64,000 bases of DNA, from NCBI RefSeq assembly GCF_007747795.1, contig NZ_CP036275.1, positions 2,098,001 to 2,162,000 on the forward strand, written 5' to 3'. Shown piece by piece: positions 1-8,536 of the stretch. Every line of letters begins with the position of its first letter. The stretch's first letter is position 1. Below the pieces are notes generated by a model that saw nothing but the letters and a program-made list of their open reading frames with translations, made no database searches and had not been told where the DNA came from. The position numbers were made by a program, and so were the translations under genes. The stretch is from Maioricimonas rarisocia (GTDB lineage Bacteria; Planctomycetota; Planctomycetia; Planctomycetales; Planctomycetaceae).

Positions 1-2602
1 TCTGTTCACGGGGATCGAAGGGACGCAGCACGACCACGGCATTCATGCGTTCGTGTTCGGCCCGGACGGGAAGCTGTACTTCAACTTCGGCAACAACGGC
101 AAACGGATCAAGGACAAGGACGGCAACCCGATCGTCGACAAAGCCGGCAACGTGGTGAACGACAGCCGCAAGCCGTATCAGGAAGGGATGGTCTTCCGCT
201 GCAACATGGATGGCAGCGAGTTCGAGACCCTCGCGTGGAACTTCCGGAACAACTGGGAAGTGGCGGTCGATTCGTTCGGCACGCTGTGGCAGTCCGACAA
301 TGACGACGACGGCAACCGGGGCGTGCGGATCAACTACGTGATGGAGTACGGCAACTACGGCTATCGGGACGAACTGACCGGTGCCGGCTGGCGCGACCCC
401 CGTACGGGCTGGCATGAGGAGATTCCGAAGCGGCACTGGCATCTGAACGACCCGGGCGTCGTGCCCAACCTGCTGCAGACCGGTGCCGGCTCTCCGACCG
501 GGATCTGCGTCTACGAAGGAGAACTGCTGCCGGGCGTCTTTCAGGGAACCCTGCTGCACACCGATGCCGGGCCGAACATCTGCCGGGCTTACGTGACCGA
601 GAAGGACGGAGCCGGTTACAAAGCCGAGATCGTCAACATCCTGGACGGAGCGCAGCTGAACAAGTGGTTCCGCCCGTCGGATGTCTGCGTGGCACCGGAT
701 GGTTCGATCCTCGTTGCCGACTGGTACGACCCGGGCGTGGGTGGTCACCGGATGCAGGATGTCGAGCACGGACGGCTGTTCCGCGTGGCACCGGTCGGCG
801 GGAAGCATGCGAAGTACACGGTTCCCGAGTTTGACTTCTCGACGGCTGAAGGAGCGGTGAAGGCATTGCAGTCACCCAACCTGGCGGTTCGCTACATGGC
901 GTTCACCGCGCTGCAGGAGATGGGAGCCGACGCCGAGCCGGCACTGAAGAAATTGTGGCAGTCGGACGATCTGCGGATGCGGGCCCGGGCCTTGTGGGTG
1001 CTGGGGAAGCTGGGGCTGGGTGACGAGAAGACGCTGGCGTATCTGCGGCAGGCTGCGAAGGACGACAATCCTGATATCAGGATCACGTCGATTCGGCTGG
1101 CCCGTCAGCTACGGGGGAAGATGAACCTGTCGAAGTTTCCCGAGGCGCTCGAACTGACCGACCCGTCGCCGGCCGTTCGCCGTGAGATGCTGATCGGACT
1201 GCGGGAACTGACGCTCGAGGACTCGGCTGCGGTGCCGGAGGTCTGGGCGTCGCTGGCGCTGCAGCATGACGGCGAGGACCGCTGGTATCTCGAAGCACTC
1301 GGTCTGGCGGCTGATGGTCGCTGGGATCTGTTTCTGAACGCGTGGTTGAACCGGGTTGGCCCGGAATGGAAGTCGAAGGCGGGCCGCGACATCATCTGGC
1401 GGTCGCGGGCGGAGATCACGCCCGACCTGCTTTCGCGGCTCATTCAGGACCCAGCCACGCCGAAGGACGAGCTGCCGCGACTGATGCGGGCGTTCGACTT
1501 CCAGCATTCGCAGCAGACTCAGGACGCATTGACGAAGCTGGCTTTTGCAGGCGACGAGAGTGAGAAGGCGGCGTTCTTCCAGGCGGAGGCGCTGAACCGG
1601 CTGGAAGGCTTCGACGTCAATGGCAATCGCGAGTATCGGGCGGCTCTCGATCGGGTGCTCGAAGCCTCCGAGGGGACGACGCAGTTCGTCAAGCTGGTCG
1701 AGAAGTTCAACGTTGAGGACCGGTACGATGATCTGCTGGCACTGGCGCAGCAGCATTCTCAGGAGCAGCTGGGTATGGAAGCGGTCAAGGCGCTGCTCAA
1801 CCGCAAGCAGCATGCGTTGCTGCGGAAGGCGCTGACGAGCGAAGACCGGGAGACGATCGACAGCACGCTGGCGGCACTCGCGACCGCGGCCGACGGTCGC
1901 AGCACGGGGCTGCTTCTGCAGTTGATGCAGGATGACGATCAGCCGATCGCCGTGCGGCGGGGGGCGATCCGAACGCTTGGTGCGGCCCGGCCGGGTGCGC
2001 TCGAGCTGCGAAAGATCGCCGAGTCGGGCGGGTATGATCCGATCCTCAAGGACGCGATTGCTGCATCGCTGCATACGGTGCAGTGGCGGGACATCAAGGA
2101 GGTAGCGGTCAAGCTGTTCCCTCTGCCCGCGTCGAGCGAAGGAGAACCGCTGCCACCGATCTCCGAGTTGATGAGCCGCAAGGGAGACGTGCAGCGGGGC
2201 AAGCTGGTGTTCCACAACAGCGGCACCTGTGCGAAGTGCCACGTGGTGGGGAAACTCGGCAAGGAGGTTGGACCGAACCTTTCCGAGATCGGCAGCAAGC
2301 TGAGCCGGCAGGCGCTGCTGGAGTCAATCATCTACCCGAGTGCGGGGATCAGCCATAACTACGAGAGCTGGTCGATTCTGACCGCGGACGGGGACGTGCT
2401 GACGGGGATCATCGTCAGCGAGACGCCGGATGAGATCGCGATCAAGGATGAGAAGGCGATCGTGCGGACGGTCAAGGTGGAGGACATCGAGGATCGGAAG
2501 AAGCAGGAGGTGTCGCTGATGCCGGCCGACCTGCAGAAGGTGATGACCGCCCGGGACCTGGTGGATGTGGTGGAGTTTCTGACGACGCTGAAGAAGAAGT
2601 GA
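1..2602 (+). CDS. PVC-type heme-binding / HEAT-repeat dehydrogenase-like protein, 5' end missing
   Basis: The reading frame is open from the left edge (codons begin at base 2), so the N-terminus lies outside the window. The first ~280 visible residues look like the beta-propeller sugar-dehydrogenase-like part of planctomycete membrane-bound dehydrogenases (TIGR02604 type), for example SPTGICVYEG and ILVADWYDPGVGGHRMQD. From about base 860 to 2080 the protein is made of alpha-helical HEAT-like repeats (YMAFTALQEMG, RALWVLGKLG). The C-terminus is a c-type cytochrome module with CAKCH near base 2230 followed by the TIGR02603-like heme domain (VGPNLSEIGSKLSRQALLES). The protein is presumably exported and probably oxidises an organic substrate at the membrane; the substrate is unknown. 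A terminator-like hairpin follows at 2662. Confidence 0.88.
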   Translation, partial: LFTGIEGTQHDHGIHAFVFGPDGKLYFNFGNNGKRIKDKDGNPIVDKAGNVVNDSRKPYQEGMVFRCNMDGSEFETLAWNFRNNWEVAVDSFGTLWQSDNDDDGNRGVRINYVMEYGNYGYRDELTGAGWRDPRTGWHEEIPKRHWHLNDPGVVPNLLQTGAGSPTGICVYEGELLPGVFQGTLLHTDAGPNICRAYVTEKDGAGYKAEIVNILDGAQLNKWFRPSDVCVAPDGSILVADWYDPGVGGHRMQDVEHGRLFRVAPVGGKHAKYTVPEFDFSTAEGAVKALQSPNLAVRYMAFTALQEMGADAEPALKKLWQSDDLRMRARALWVLGKLGLGDEKTLAYLRQAAKDDNPDIRITSIRLARQLRGKMNLSKFPEALELTDPSPAVRREMLIGLRELTLEDSAAVPEVWASLALQHDGEDRWYLEALGLAADGRWDLFLNAWLNRVGPEWKSKAGRDIIWRSRAEITPDLLSRLIQDPATPKDELPRLMRAFDFQHSQQTQDALTKLAFAGDESEKAAFFQAEALNRLEGFDVNGNREYRAALDRVLEASEGTTQFVKLVEKFNVEDRYDDLLALAQQHSQEQLGMEAVKALLNRKQHALLRKALTSEDRETIDSTLAALATAADGRSTGLLLQLMQDDDQPIAVRRGAIRTLGAARPGALELRKIAESGGYDPILKDAIAASLHTVQWRDIKEVAVKLFPLPASSEGEPLPPISELMSRKGDVQRGKLVFHNSGTCAKCHVVGKLGKEVGPNLSEIGSKLSRQALLESIIYPSAGISHNYESWSILTADGDVLTGIIVSETPDEIAIKDEKAIVRTVKVEDIEDRKKQEVSLMPADLQKVMTARDLVDVVEFLTTLKKK

Positions 2603-2661
2603 TGCTTGGCCAGCCCGGTGTGGCAGGCAATCGGGGTTACTCCAGTCGTGAAGCACGTTTG

Positions 2662-2688
2662 GCCCACCGGTCGCGGCCGGTGGGCTTT
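2662..2688 (+). terminator. Terminator-like hairpin after the heme-binding gene (repeat family J)
   Basis: GCCCACCGG (2662-2670), loop TCGCGG, CCGGTGGGC (2677-2685), then TTT. It is 60 bases past the stop codon. Related hairpins occur at 12141, 29715 and 31603, so this terminator-like sequence is itself a dispersed repeat. Confidence 0.6.
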
Positions 2689-2718
2689 GGTGTCCAATCG
2701 ACCGATTAAACGATAGCG

Positions 2719-2780
2719 CACGGCTCACAGAGCCGTGGCACCGGTCGCGTGTACGGGCAGACAGGAATGTCTGCCCCACC
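2719..2780. repeat. REP-like palindromes, families B and A
   Basis: Family B: CACGGCTC, ACA loop, GAGCCGTG (2719-2737) followed by GCACC. Family A: GGGCAGACA, GGAA loop, TGTCTGCCC (2755-2776) followed by CCACC. These are the leftmost copies of two families found throughout the window. Confidence 0.9.
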
Positions 2781-2813
2781 TGAGTGCGGTGTGAGGACCT
2801 CATCAACGGATGA

Positions 2814-2844
2814 ACGATGCGTCGCCTGCGGCGACAGCACCCTG
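2814..2844. repeat. REP-like palindrome, family F, diverged copy
   Basis: GTCGCC, TGC loop, GGCGAC at 2821-2835, with flanks GATGC and AGCACCCTGC. The foot reads CTGC instead of CTAC. The left flank (ATCAACGGATGAA) matches that of the copy at 4398. Confidence 0.85.
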
Positions 2845-2880
2845 CATTGCTGTCTTCCCGCGTATGAGGGCGATGACCAT

Positions 2881-3043
2881 GTAGGGTGTGTCACGGCCGG
2901 GGAGGGCGCGCCGCAACCGGTGAGATATTCGCGTATCTTCGTGGAAGCCGACTGGCTGTGTCGGTGGTCGTGACGCACCAGCACGGTTGTGGGAACATGA
3001 TCAATGAATGAATGGTGCGTCGCCTGCGGCGACGGCACCCTAC
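2881..3043. repeat. BIME-like composite: two REP-like elements with GTAG at both outer ends
   Basis: The left element starts GTAGGGTGTGTCACG (2881-2895) and pairs with CGTGACGCACC (2969-2979). The right element is GGTGCGTCGCC (3014-3024), TGC loop, GGCGACGGCACC (3028-3039), then CTAC (3040-3043). The composite therefore starts with GTAGGGTG and ends with the inverse, CACCCTAC, and lies 37 bases upstream of the RAYT gene. Paired inverted REPs with GTAG at the outer feet are the classic bacterial interspersed mosaic element layout. A second, less perfect composite is at 56403-56548. Confidence 0.8.
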
Positions 3044-3080
3044 TTGTCCGGGAGAAACGCTCTGACAGACGGCTCGGGCC

Positions 3081-3629
3081 ATGAGCAACTACCGTCGATG
3101 GCGATTTGGGCAGATCTACTTCTTTACGCTGGTCACGTACCGGCGACGTCCGTTTCTGACGTCGCCGGCCGCCCGGACTGCACTTCGCGAGGCGTTTCAT
3201 TCGGTGCGCGAGGAGCGGCCTTTCGAAGTTCTTGCGATTGTCCTGCTTCCCGATCACCTCCACACAGTTCTGGAACTTCCGCACGGTGACACCGACTACA
3301 GTACCCGATGGAGACTGATCAAATCGGGGTTCACCCGCCGATGGCTGGCGACGAGTGGTCGGGACGGGAGCGGCAGTGCGAGCCGAACACATCGACGAGA
3401 GCGGGCGATCTGGCAACGACGTTTCTTCGAACACACGTGCCGGGACGATCGTGACCTTTTGAGGTGCATCGACTACGTGCACATCAATCCCGTCAAGCAC
3501 CGACTCGTTGAGCGGGTGCGGGACTGGCCGTGGTCGTCATTTCACAGATATGTTCGACTGGGCGAGTATCCGCCGGAGTGGGGCTCTGCATCGGACTGGT
3601 ACGGCGACGAGTTTGCGGCGTATGAGTGA
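3081..3629 (+). CDS. REP-associated tyrosine transposase (RAYT, TnpA-REP family)
   Basis: This 182-residue protein is a single-strand DNA transposase of the HUH/Y1 superfamily (relative of IS200/IS605 TnpA, domesticated RAYT branch). The metal-binding HUH motif is H59-L-H61 in [13 protein letters not shown]. The nucleophilic tyrosine is Y132 in [13 protein letters not shown]. Typical RAYT blocks are also present: [16 protein letters not shown] before the tyrosine and [11 protein letters not shown] after it. Known relatives (E. coli TnpA-REP) bind and cleave REP hairpins that carry a 5' GTAG. The gene is not bounded by IS200/IS605-type ends; it is flanked by GTAG-bearing palindromes at 2881-3043 and 3676-3705. 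No inactivating change is visible. It is the only recombinase in the window and the natural candidate for having spread the repeats here. Confidence 0.93.
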   Translation: MSNYRRWRFGQIYFFTLVTYRRRPFLTSPAARTALREAFHSVREERPFEVLAIVLLPDHLHTVLELPHGDTDYSTRWRLIKSGFTRRWLATSGRDGSGSASRTHRRERAIWQRRFFEHTCRDDRDLLRCIDYVHINPVKHRLVERVRDWPWSSFHRYVRLGEYPPEWGSASDWYGDEFAAYE

Positions 3630-3675
3630 TTGCGTAGCACCGACAGTTGCCTGAAGACGTGATCAGCGAACGAAA

Positions 3676-3705
3676 GGTGCGTCGCCTGCGGCGACGGCAC
3701 CCTAC
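3676..3705. repeat. REP-like palindrome, family F, downstream of the RAYT gene
   Basis: GGTGC plus GTCGCC, TGC, GGCGAC (3681-3695), then GGCACC and CTAC (3702-3705). It has the same orientation as the copy at 3014, so the RAYT gene lies between two direct copies. Left flank GATCAGCGAACGAAA resembles those of the other copies. Confidence 0.9.
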
Positions 3706-3740
3706 ATTTCTGTTGCGACGCATCTTCTGGTGGTGTCACG

Positions 3741-3840
3741 GTAGGGTGTGTCACGACCCGGGGGAGAACGCAGCATTTGGATGAGACGTTCGAGCGGGTT
3801 CATGGATGATGATTGTCAGCGGCGGTGGTCGTGACGCACC
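3741..3840. repeat. REP-like element with long loop, starting GTAG
   Basis: GTAGGGTGTGTCACG (3741-3755) pairs with CGTGACGCACC (3830-3840). It matches the left half of the composite at 2881. The expected family F right half is absent here but appears beyond the SMI1/KNR4 gene at 4398. Confidence 0.75.
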
Positions 3841-3878
3841 AACGCTGGTTGCGAGAACGTTCTTGAAAGAGGAAGCAG

Positions 3879-4316
3879 TCACGAATCTGCTTCGAGATGT
3901 TCGAGCATGTCCTCGATGTCATCTGCAACACGGAACATGGTTCCCTCCTCCTCTCGAAGATTCCAGTCTGCCGATGCGTCCCAGTAATACACTTGGTCGA
4001 CATGCTCTCCGATGGTTCCAATACACAGGAAGTTGCCTCCTGGGTCGACACCCGCAGCAACAAATCCCGGAGGAAGATCATGGGCCAGCTCTTCGGTCCA
4101 CCGTACCAGGCCGTCAACGTCGAACATTTCGTCCATGAGCGTCGCCTTCCCCGGCCAATTCGGAACATCAAGCAGAGTGCGATGTGGTGTACCACCGTTG
4201 ACAACCAACAGAAACTGCCGGTAGACGGGCGGAAGCGTTACTTCCAGCCGCTGTTCGATGGTTTCTATCTGGGCATTGGTTACAGGTTGCCCGTGCTTCC
4301 TCATCAGGTGATTCAT
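3879..4316 (-). CDS. SMI1/KNR4 (SUKH) family protein
   Basis: This 145-residue soluble protein begins with the SUKH pattern: an N-terminal helix (AQIETIEQRLEVTLPP) followed by VYRQFLLVVNGG, then strands ending in FLCIGTIGEH, VYYWDASADWN and the acidic helix DDIEDMLEHLE. SUKH proteins are best known as immunity proteins against polymorphic toxins, but many are housekeeping or of unknown role. No toxin gene adjoins it. It stands alone between repeat halves (3741-3840 and 4366-4427), next to the RAYT gene, so it may have been brought in or stranded by rearrangement. Family assignment is firm; function is not. Confidence 0.82.
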   Translation of the reverse strand: MNHLMRKHGQPVTNAQIETIEQRLEVTLPPVYRQFLLVVNGGTPHRTLLDVPNWPGKATLMDEMFDVDGLVRWTEELAHDLPPGFVAAGVDPGGNFLCIGTIGEHVDQVYYWDASADWNLREEEGTMFRVADDIEDMLEHLEADS

Positions 4317-4365
4317 CGAATTGCATCGTCAGGTGCGGTCATAGGGGCCGGTAACGGACACTATC

Positions 4366-4427
4366 GCTGGTCGTGAGAACGGCATCAACGGATGAATGGT
4401 GCGTCGCCTGCGGCGACGGCACCCTAC
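4366..4427. repeat. REP-like palindrome, family F with left flank
   Basis: GGTGCGTCGCC from 4398, TGC loop, GGCGACGGCACC, then CTAC (4424-4427). Preceded by GGTCGTGAGAACGGCATCAACGG-type sequence that resembles the region just right of the long-loop elements at 2969 and 3830. Confidence 0.85.
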
Positions 4428-4446
4428 CTTTTCGTCAGTGCCGTCC

Positions 4447-5865
4447 TCACGTGATGATGTCGTGCACGACGCGGCCGTGGACGTCGGTCAGTCTGAAGTC
4501 ACGTCCCGAGTACCGGTACGTCAGCTGTTCGTGATCGATGCCGAGCAGGTGCAGCATCGTCGCGTGCAGGTCATGCACGTGGACGCGGTTCTCGATCGCG
4601 TCCATGCCGAACTCGTCGGTGGCTCCGTACGCCAGCCCGCCGCGGACGCCGCCGCCGGCGAGCACCATCGAGAAGCCGGTGTGATGATGATCGCGGCCGG
4701 CGTTCTCGAAGCCCTTGTTCTTCTTGTCGTTCTGCGCGTATGGCGTGCGGCCGAATTCACCGCCCCAGACGACGAGCGTGTCGTCGAGCAGTCCCCGGGC
4801 CTTCAGGTCCATCAGCAGCGCGGCCGTTGCACGGTCGCTGTCGGCACAGAGCGTGCGGTGTTTGGCGTTGTTTTTGTTGTGCGTGTCCCAGGGCTGTTTG
4901 CCGTTCTTCGTGACGTAGTAGACCTGCACCATGCGGACGCCCCGCTCGACCAGCCGGCGGGCGAGCAGGCAGCTCTGAGCGAACGTCGATTCGCCGTACA
5001 GTTCTCGAACCGATTTCGGCTCGCGTGAGACATCGAACGCCTCGGAGGCTTCGGTCTGCATCTCGTACGCGAGTTCCATCGCCCGGATCTGCTCGTCGAG
5101 GGCGGACTCGTTCTGCCGCTGCTCAAGGTGCCGGCGGTTGAGGGCCAACAGCAGGTCAAGCTGCTCCCGCTGCTGTGATCGGTCCAGATGCGGGTGCCGG
5201 ATGTTCGCCAGCAGCTTGTCGACTTCGAGGTTGTTGGTGTCGACGGCAGTTCCCTGGTGTTCGCCCGGCAGGAAGGAGTTCGACCAGAGCTGCGGACCGA
5301 CGACCGGGCGTCCGGGCGAGAGAACGACGAAGCCGGGCAGGTTCTCGTTCTCGGTTCCGAGTCCGTACGAGACCCACGAGCCCAGGCAGGGGCGGATTGG
5401 CTGCTGATTGCCGCAGTGCATCATCAGCAGGCCCGGTTCGTGATTGGGGACGGCAGTGTGCATCGAGCGGATGACGCACAGGTCGTCGGCACACTGGGCC
5501 ATGTGGGGGAACAGTTCGCTCATTACCACGCCGCTCTCGCCGTGCGCGGCGAACTTGAACGGCGAGGGCATGAAGCCGGCCCCCTTGGAGGGCTTGTAGA
5601 GCTTGCCGGTCGGCTGCTCGCCGGCGTGCTTTTCGAGAGCCGGCTTGGGATCGAACGTGTCGACGTGGGAGGGGGCGCCGTTCATGAAGAGGAAGATGAC
5701 CCGCTTCGCTTTGGGGGGCGTATGCAGGACGGGCGACGTCGAGGCCCCTGCGGCGTGACCGAGCAGACCGGCCGCCTGCATCGTTCCGGCGAGGCCGAGC
5801 ATGCCGAAGCCGGTGCCGGCGCGGCTGAGCAGTTCGCGACGCGAGAGCAGGTTCATGTTGTGCAT
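4447..5865 (-). CDS. DUF1501 domain protein (secreted, alkaline-phosphatase-like fold), Tat-type leader
   Basis: The protein opens with a leader of twin-arginine type (LLSRRELLSRAGTGFGMLGLAG), so export by Tat is likely. DUF1501 hallmarks follow: IFLFMNGAPSHVDTFDPKP, WGGEFGRTP and GRDHHHTGFSMVLAGGGV. DUF1501 proteins are abundant in planctomycetes and usually paired with PSD1-type cytochrome proteins; their biochemical role is not established. The PSD1 partner is directly upstream (start at 8065, stop at 5918), 52 bases away and on the same strand, so an operon is likely. I chose ATG at 5865 because AGGTGA lies five bases upstream; an in-frame GTG at 5874 would add three residues. Confidence 0.92.
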   Translation of the reverse strand: MHNMNLLSRRELLSRAGTGFGMLGLAGTMQAAGLLGHAAGASTSPVLHTPPKAKRVIFLFMNGAPSHVDTFDPKPALEKHAGEQPTGKLYKPSKGAGFMPSPFKFAAHGESGVVMSELFPHMAQCADDLCVIRSMHTAVPNHEPGLLMMHCGNQQPIRPCLGSWVSYGLGTENENLPGFVVLSPGRPVVGPQLWSNSFLPGEHQGTAVDTNNLEVDKLLANIRHPHLDRSQQREQLDLLLALNRRHLEQRQNESALDEQIRAMELAYEMQTEASEAFDVSREPKSVRELYGESTFAQSCLLARRLVERGVRMVQVYYVTKNGKQPWDTHNKNNAKHRTLCADSDRATAALLMDLKARGLLDDTLVVWGGEFGRTPYAQNDKKNKGFENAGRDHHHTGFSMVLAGGGVRGGLAYGATDEFGMDAIENRVHVHDLHATMLHLLGIDHEQLTYRYSGRDFRLTDVHGRVVHDIIT

Positions 5866-5917
5866 TGAGGTCACCTGTTGCCGGTTGGTGTCGTTCGGCG
5901 GTCGTGCAGGGCTGTCT

Positions 5918-8065
5918 TCAGTCGATGAACAGCAGTTCGTTCGAGGCTAGCAGAACCTGTGCGAGCTGCTGCCAGCGGTCGGGACCGTCTGTCGAGGCTG
6001 CCGAGGTGAAGTCGACTGCCAGTGTGAGTTCGTCGTCCGTCGGGGCCCGGCCGTACAGCAGCCGGTACAGGCGGTCGATGCGGGCGGCTGGTTCCTCGCC
6101 GACATCTGCGTTGGCACGCTCAACGAGCCAGGTTGCCTGCTGGACCATGAACGGGCTGTTGATGACGAACAGTTTCTGCAGCGGAGTCGTGGTCTCGACG
6201 CGGCGGCCGCTGTGGGCATTGGGGTCGGGGAAGTCGAACATCGCCAGCATGGCGTTGAGCTGGAACCTGCTGCGCCCGCTGTAGACAGTGCGTCGCTGTT
6301 CCTGGGGATCGGAGGGGACAATCGAGGGGCCGCCCACCGAATCCGCCAGACGTCCCGACGCCGTCAGGATGCTGTCCCGCCACTGCTCGACACTCATGCG
6401 TCGGCGGGGCATCCGCCAGAGGAGCCGGTTGGCAGGATCGGCGGCCATGGCTTCTTCCCGCTGGGCGCTCGACTGCCGGTACGTGGCGGAGGTGACGATC
6501 TCGCGATGCAGCCATTTCAGCGACCACCCCTGCTCCATGAAGCGGGCGGCCAGGTCGTCGAGCAGTTGCGGATGCGTGGGGGCTTCGCCGAGCAGGCCGA
6601 AGTTACTCGGGGTGCCGACAAGCCCGCGGCCGAAGTATTGCGCCCAGATCCGGTTGACGATTACGCGGGCGGTGAGCGGGTTGTCGGCCGATGCGATCGA
6701 TTCAGCCAGTTGCCGGCGACCGCTTCCCTCACCGAATGGCCGGGGTGATCCGTCTTCGAGGACGCTCAGGAAGTGACGGGGGACGACGTCGCCGCGGCGG
6801 TTGACGTCGCCCCGAATCATCACGGCGATGTCCTCGGGCTTTCCTTCGCGGACGATGTGGATGGCCTGATCGGGTTCCTTCGCCTGGCCGTCCTTGTTCG
6901 CCTCCGCCTCGTCGGTGAGCGGGCGGTTGAACATTTCGGTGCTGGCGAAGACGCCGGCCAGGGCGTAGTAGTCGCTGGTGGGAATCGGATCGTACTTGTG
7001 GTCGTGGCAGCGGGCGCAGGCGACGGTCAGGCCGAGCAGACCCCGTCCGACGACATCGACCCGGTCCTCCCATTCGTCCGCCATGACTTCCGGGGCGCCG
7101 CGGCGGTAGTACTTGGGGCCGAGTCCGAGATAGCCGAGCGCGACGTGCGACGAGGTGTCTTCCGGATGGATCAGGTCGGCGGCCAGTTGCAGCCGCACGA
7201 ACTCGTCGTAGGGAAGATCATTGTTGAAGGCCTGGATCAGCCAGTCCCGATACATCCAGGCATTGGGATAGAACAGCGATTTGTTGTTGCCGACGATGTG
7301 CGCCTGGTCTTCGGCGTAGCGGGCGACATCGAGCCACATGGCGGCCCAGCGTTCGCCGAAATGCGGTGACGCAAGCAGGCGTTCGACGAGCTGATCGTAT
7401 GCCTGCGGCGAGTCGACGCTGACGAAGGCGTCGACCTCTTCGGGCGTGGGTGGAAGGCCGGTGAGATCGTACGTGAGCCGACGGATGATGACGCGGCGGT
7501 CGGCCGGTGGATTGGGGGACAGGCCTTCTTCTGCGAGCCGGGTCTGCACAAACGCATCGATCGGATTGCTGGAAATGGCGTCTGCGGGAGTGGCGGGCGG
7601 CTCGTGTCGCTGCGGCGGCTGGAAGGCCCAGAAATCCGCGGCAGCTTCCCAGTCGATGGCTGCCGGCTTTGCCGAGGACGTCGTGCCGGTCGGACCGTCG
7701 CGGGGATCGACGGCTCCTTTTGCGATCCATGTTTCAAACTTCGCGATCACTTCATCCGGGAGCCTGCCCGAGGGGGGCATCTCGTACGACTCGTAGCGCA
7801 GCGCTTCGAGCAGCAGGCTGCCGTCCACGTCGCCGGGGATCACGGCCGGCCCCGAGTCGCCGCCCTCGCGCATGGCGTTGCGGGTGTCGAGAAGCAGTCC
7901 GCCCTGCGGCGTGTCGGCGCCGGTCGAGTGACACTCGTAGCAGTGTTTGACGAGAACGGGCCGGATGTGCTTTTCGAACCAGTCGGCATCGACCTGCGTT
8001 CCGCCACGCGCAGCGAGCGGGGAACCGAAAAACAGAATCAGGATCAGCACATGTTTCATGGGCAT
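5918..8065 (-). CDS. PSD1 protein: planctomycete cytochrome c, DUF1549 and DUF1553 domains
   Basis: A short signal peptide (MKHVLILILFF then AARGG) is followed by the planctomycete cytochrome c domain with CYECH near residue 43 and the typical MPPSGRLPDE. The DUF1549 domain starts around residue 165 (NPIDAFVQTRLAEEGLSPNP, DRRVIIRRLTYDLTGLPPT). The C-terminal half is DUF1553 (NPLTARVIVNRIWAQYFGRG, GWSLKWLHREIVTSATYRQS). The protein is periplasmic or membrane-associated and probably a redox partner in breakdown of complex polysaccharides or their sulfate esters, as proposed for the family. It is the first gene of a pair with the DUF1501 gene. The start is uncertain: GTG 8068, ATG 8065 and ATG 8056 are all in frame, none with a clear ribosome site. 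Confidence 0.93.
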   Translation of the reverse strand: MPMKHVLILILFFGSPLAARGGTQVDADWFEKHIRPVLVKHCYECHSTGADTPQGGLLLDTRNAMREGGDSGPAVIPGDVDGSLLLEALRYESYEMPPSGRLPDEVIAKFETWIAKGAVDPRDGPTGTTSSAKPAAIDWEAAADFWAFQPPQRHEPPATPADAISSNPIDAFVQTRLAEEGLSPNPPADRRVIIRRLTYDLTGLPPTPEEVDAFVSVDSPQAYDQLVERLLASPHFGERWAAMWLDVARYAEDQAHIVGNNKSLFYPNAWMYRDWLIQAFNNDLPYDEFVRLQLAADLIHPEDTSSHVALGYLGLGPKYYRRGAPEVMADEWEDRVDVVGRGLLGLTVACARCHDHKYDPIPTSDYYALAGVFASTEMFNRPLTDEAEANKDGQAKEPDQAIHIVREGKPEDIAVMIRGDVNRRGDVVPRHFLSVLEDGSPRPFGEGSGRRQLAESIASADNPLTARVIVNRIWAQYFGRGLVGTPSNFGLLGEAPTHPQLLDDLAARFMEQGWSLKWLHREIVTSATYRQSSAQREEAMAADPANRLLWRMPRRRMSVEQWRDSILTASGRLADSVGGPSIVPSDPQEQRRTVYSGRSRFQLNAMLAMFDFPDPNAHSGRRVETTTPLQKLFVINSPFMVQQATWLVERANADVGEEPAARIDRLYRLLYGRAPTDDELTLAVDFTSAASTDGPDRWQQLAQVLLASNELLFID

Positions 8066-8068
8066 CAC

Positions 8069-8536
8069 GCAGGCGGGAATGTGGTGAGCAGGACGCGGAT
8101 GGCGGTCCGCTCAGGTCATGATGCGGGCGGGTTATGTCGCAACGCATTCTAAACCACTGATCTGTCAGGTGGCGAGTGATTCCTGCGTATGCCGGGTATC
8201 AGAGAGGCGACAGGCTGCTGAAAGAATCAACACTTCAGCAGAGGGAACGTGCACCTGGTGGCATGGGGCGGGATCGGGTCCGGTCGGCGAAGCCATGTTT
8301 TTCCGGTGAATTGCGGGTGAGAAGGCCTCGCAGTGCAATTGGTACGCAACTTGCCTCACCTGCTTACGGAACATGCGGCGAACCCTCGCCGCGAGCGTTG
8401 TTCCACCCGCCACTAATGCTTCGCAACTGGCCGGGCTGACGTTTCTGGACGGGTTGCGAAGCCCCTCCTCCGATCGGGATTACGTTCCTCCTGCGGGCGC
8501 GGGGATCGGATTCCAGCAAGCCGAGCAAGTGCAATC
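8069..8536. other. Divergent intergenic region between PSD1 and the prepilin-like gene
   Basis: 468 bases with no gene that I can support and none of the repeat families. The only structure noticed is an inverted repeat, CTTCGCAAC (8419-8427) and GTTGCGAAG (8453-8461), 76 bases before the prepilin-like start. It must hold promoters for both flanking genes, but no convincing -35/-10 pair stands out. Confidence 0.5.

Noticed and set aside
3081-3629. Autonomous IS200/IS605 insertion sequence
   Set aside because: The protein matches the RAYT branch ([23 protein letters not shown]), there is no tnpB, and the flanks are REP-like direct copies without typical left and right IS ends.
4396-5868. Plus-strand open frames antisense to the DUF1501 gene
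   Set aside because: Shadows of the minus-strand gene; no domain or ribosome site.
8419-8461. Inverted repeat CTTCGCAAC/GTTGCGAAG as an operator or riboswitch for the prepilin-like gene
   Set aside because: A single 9-bp inverted repeat with a 25-base gap is not enough to call a regulatory site; recorded only as part of the intergenic region.
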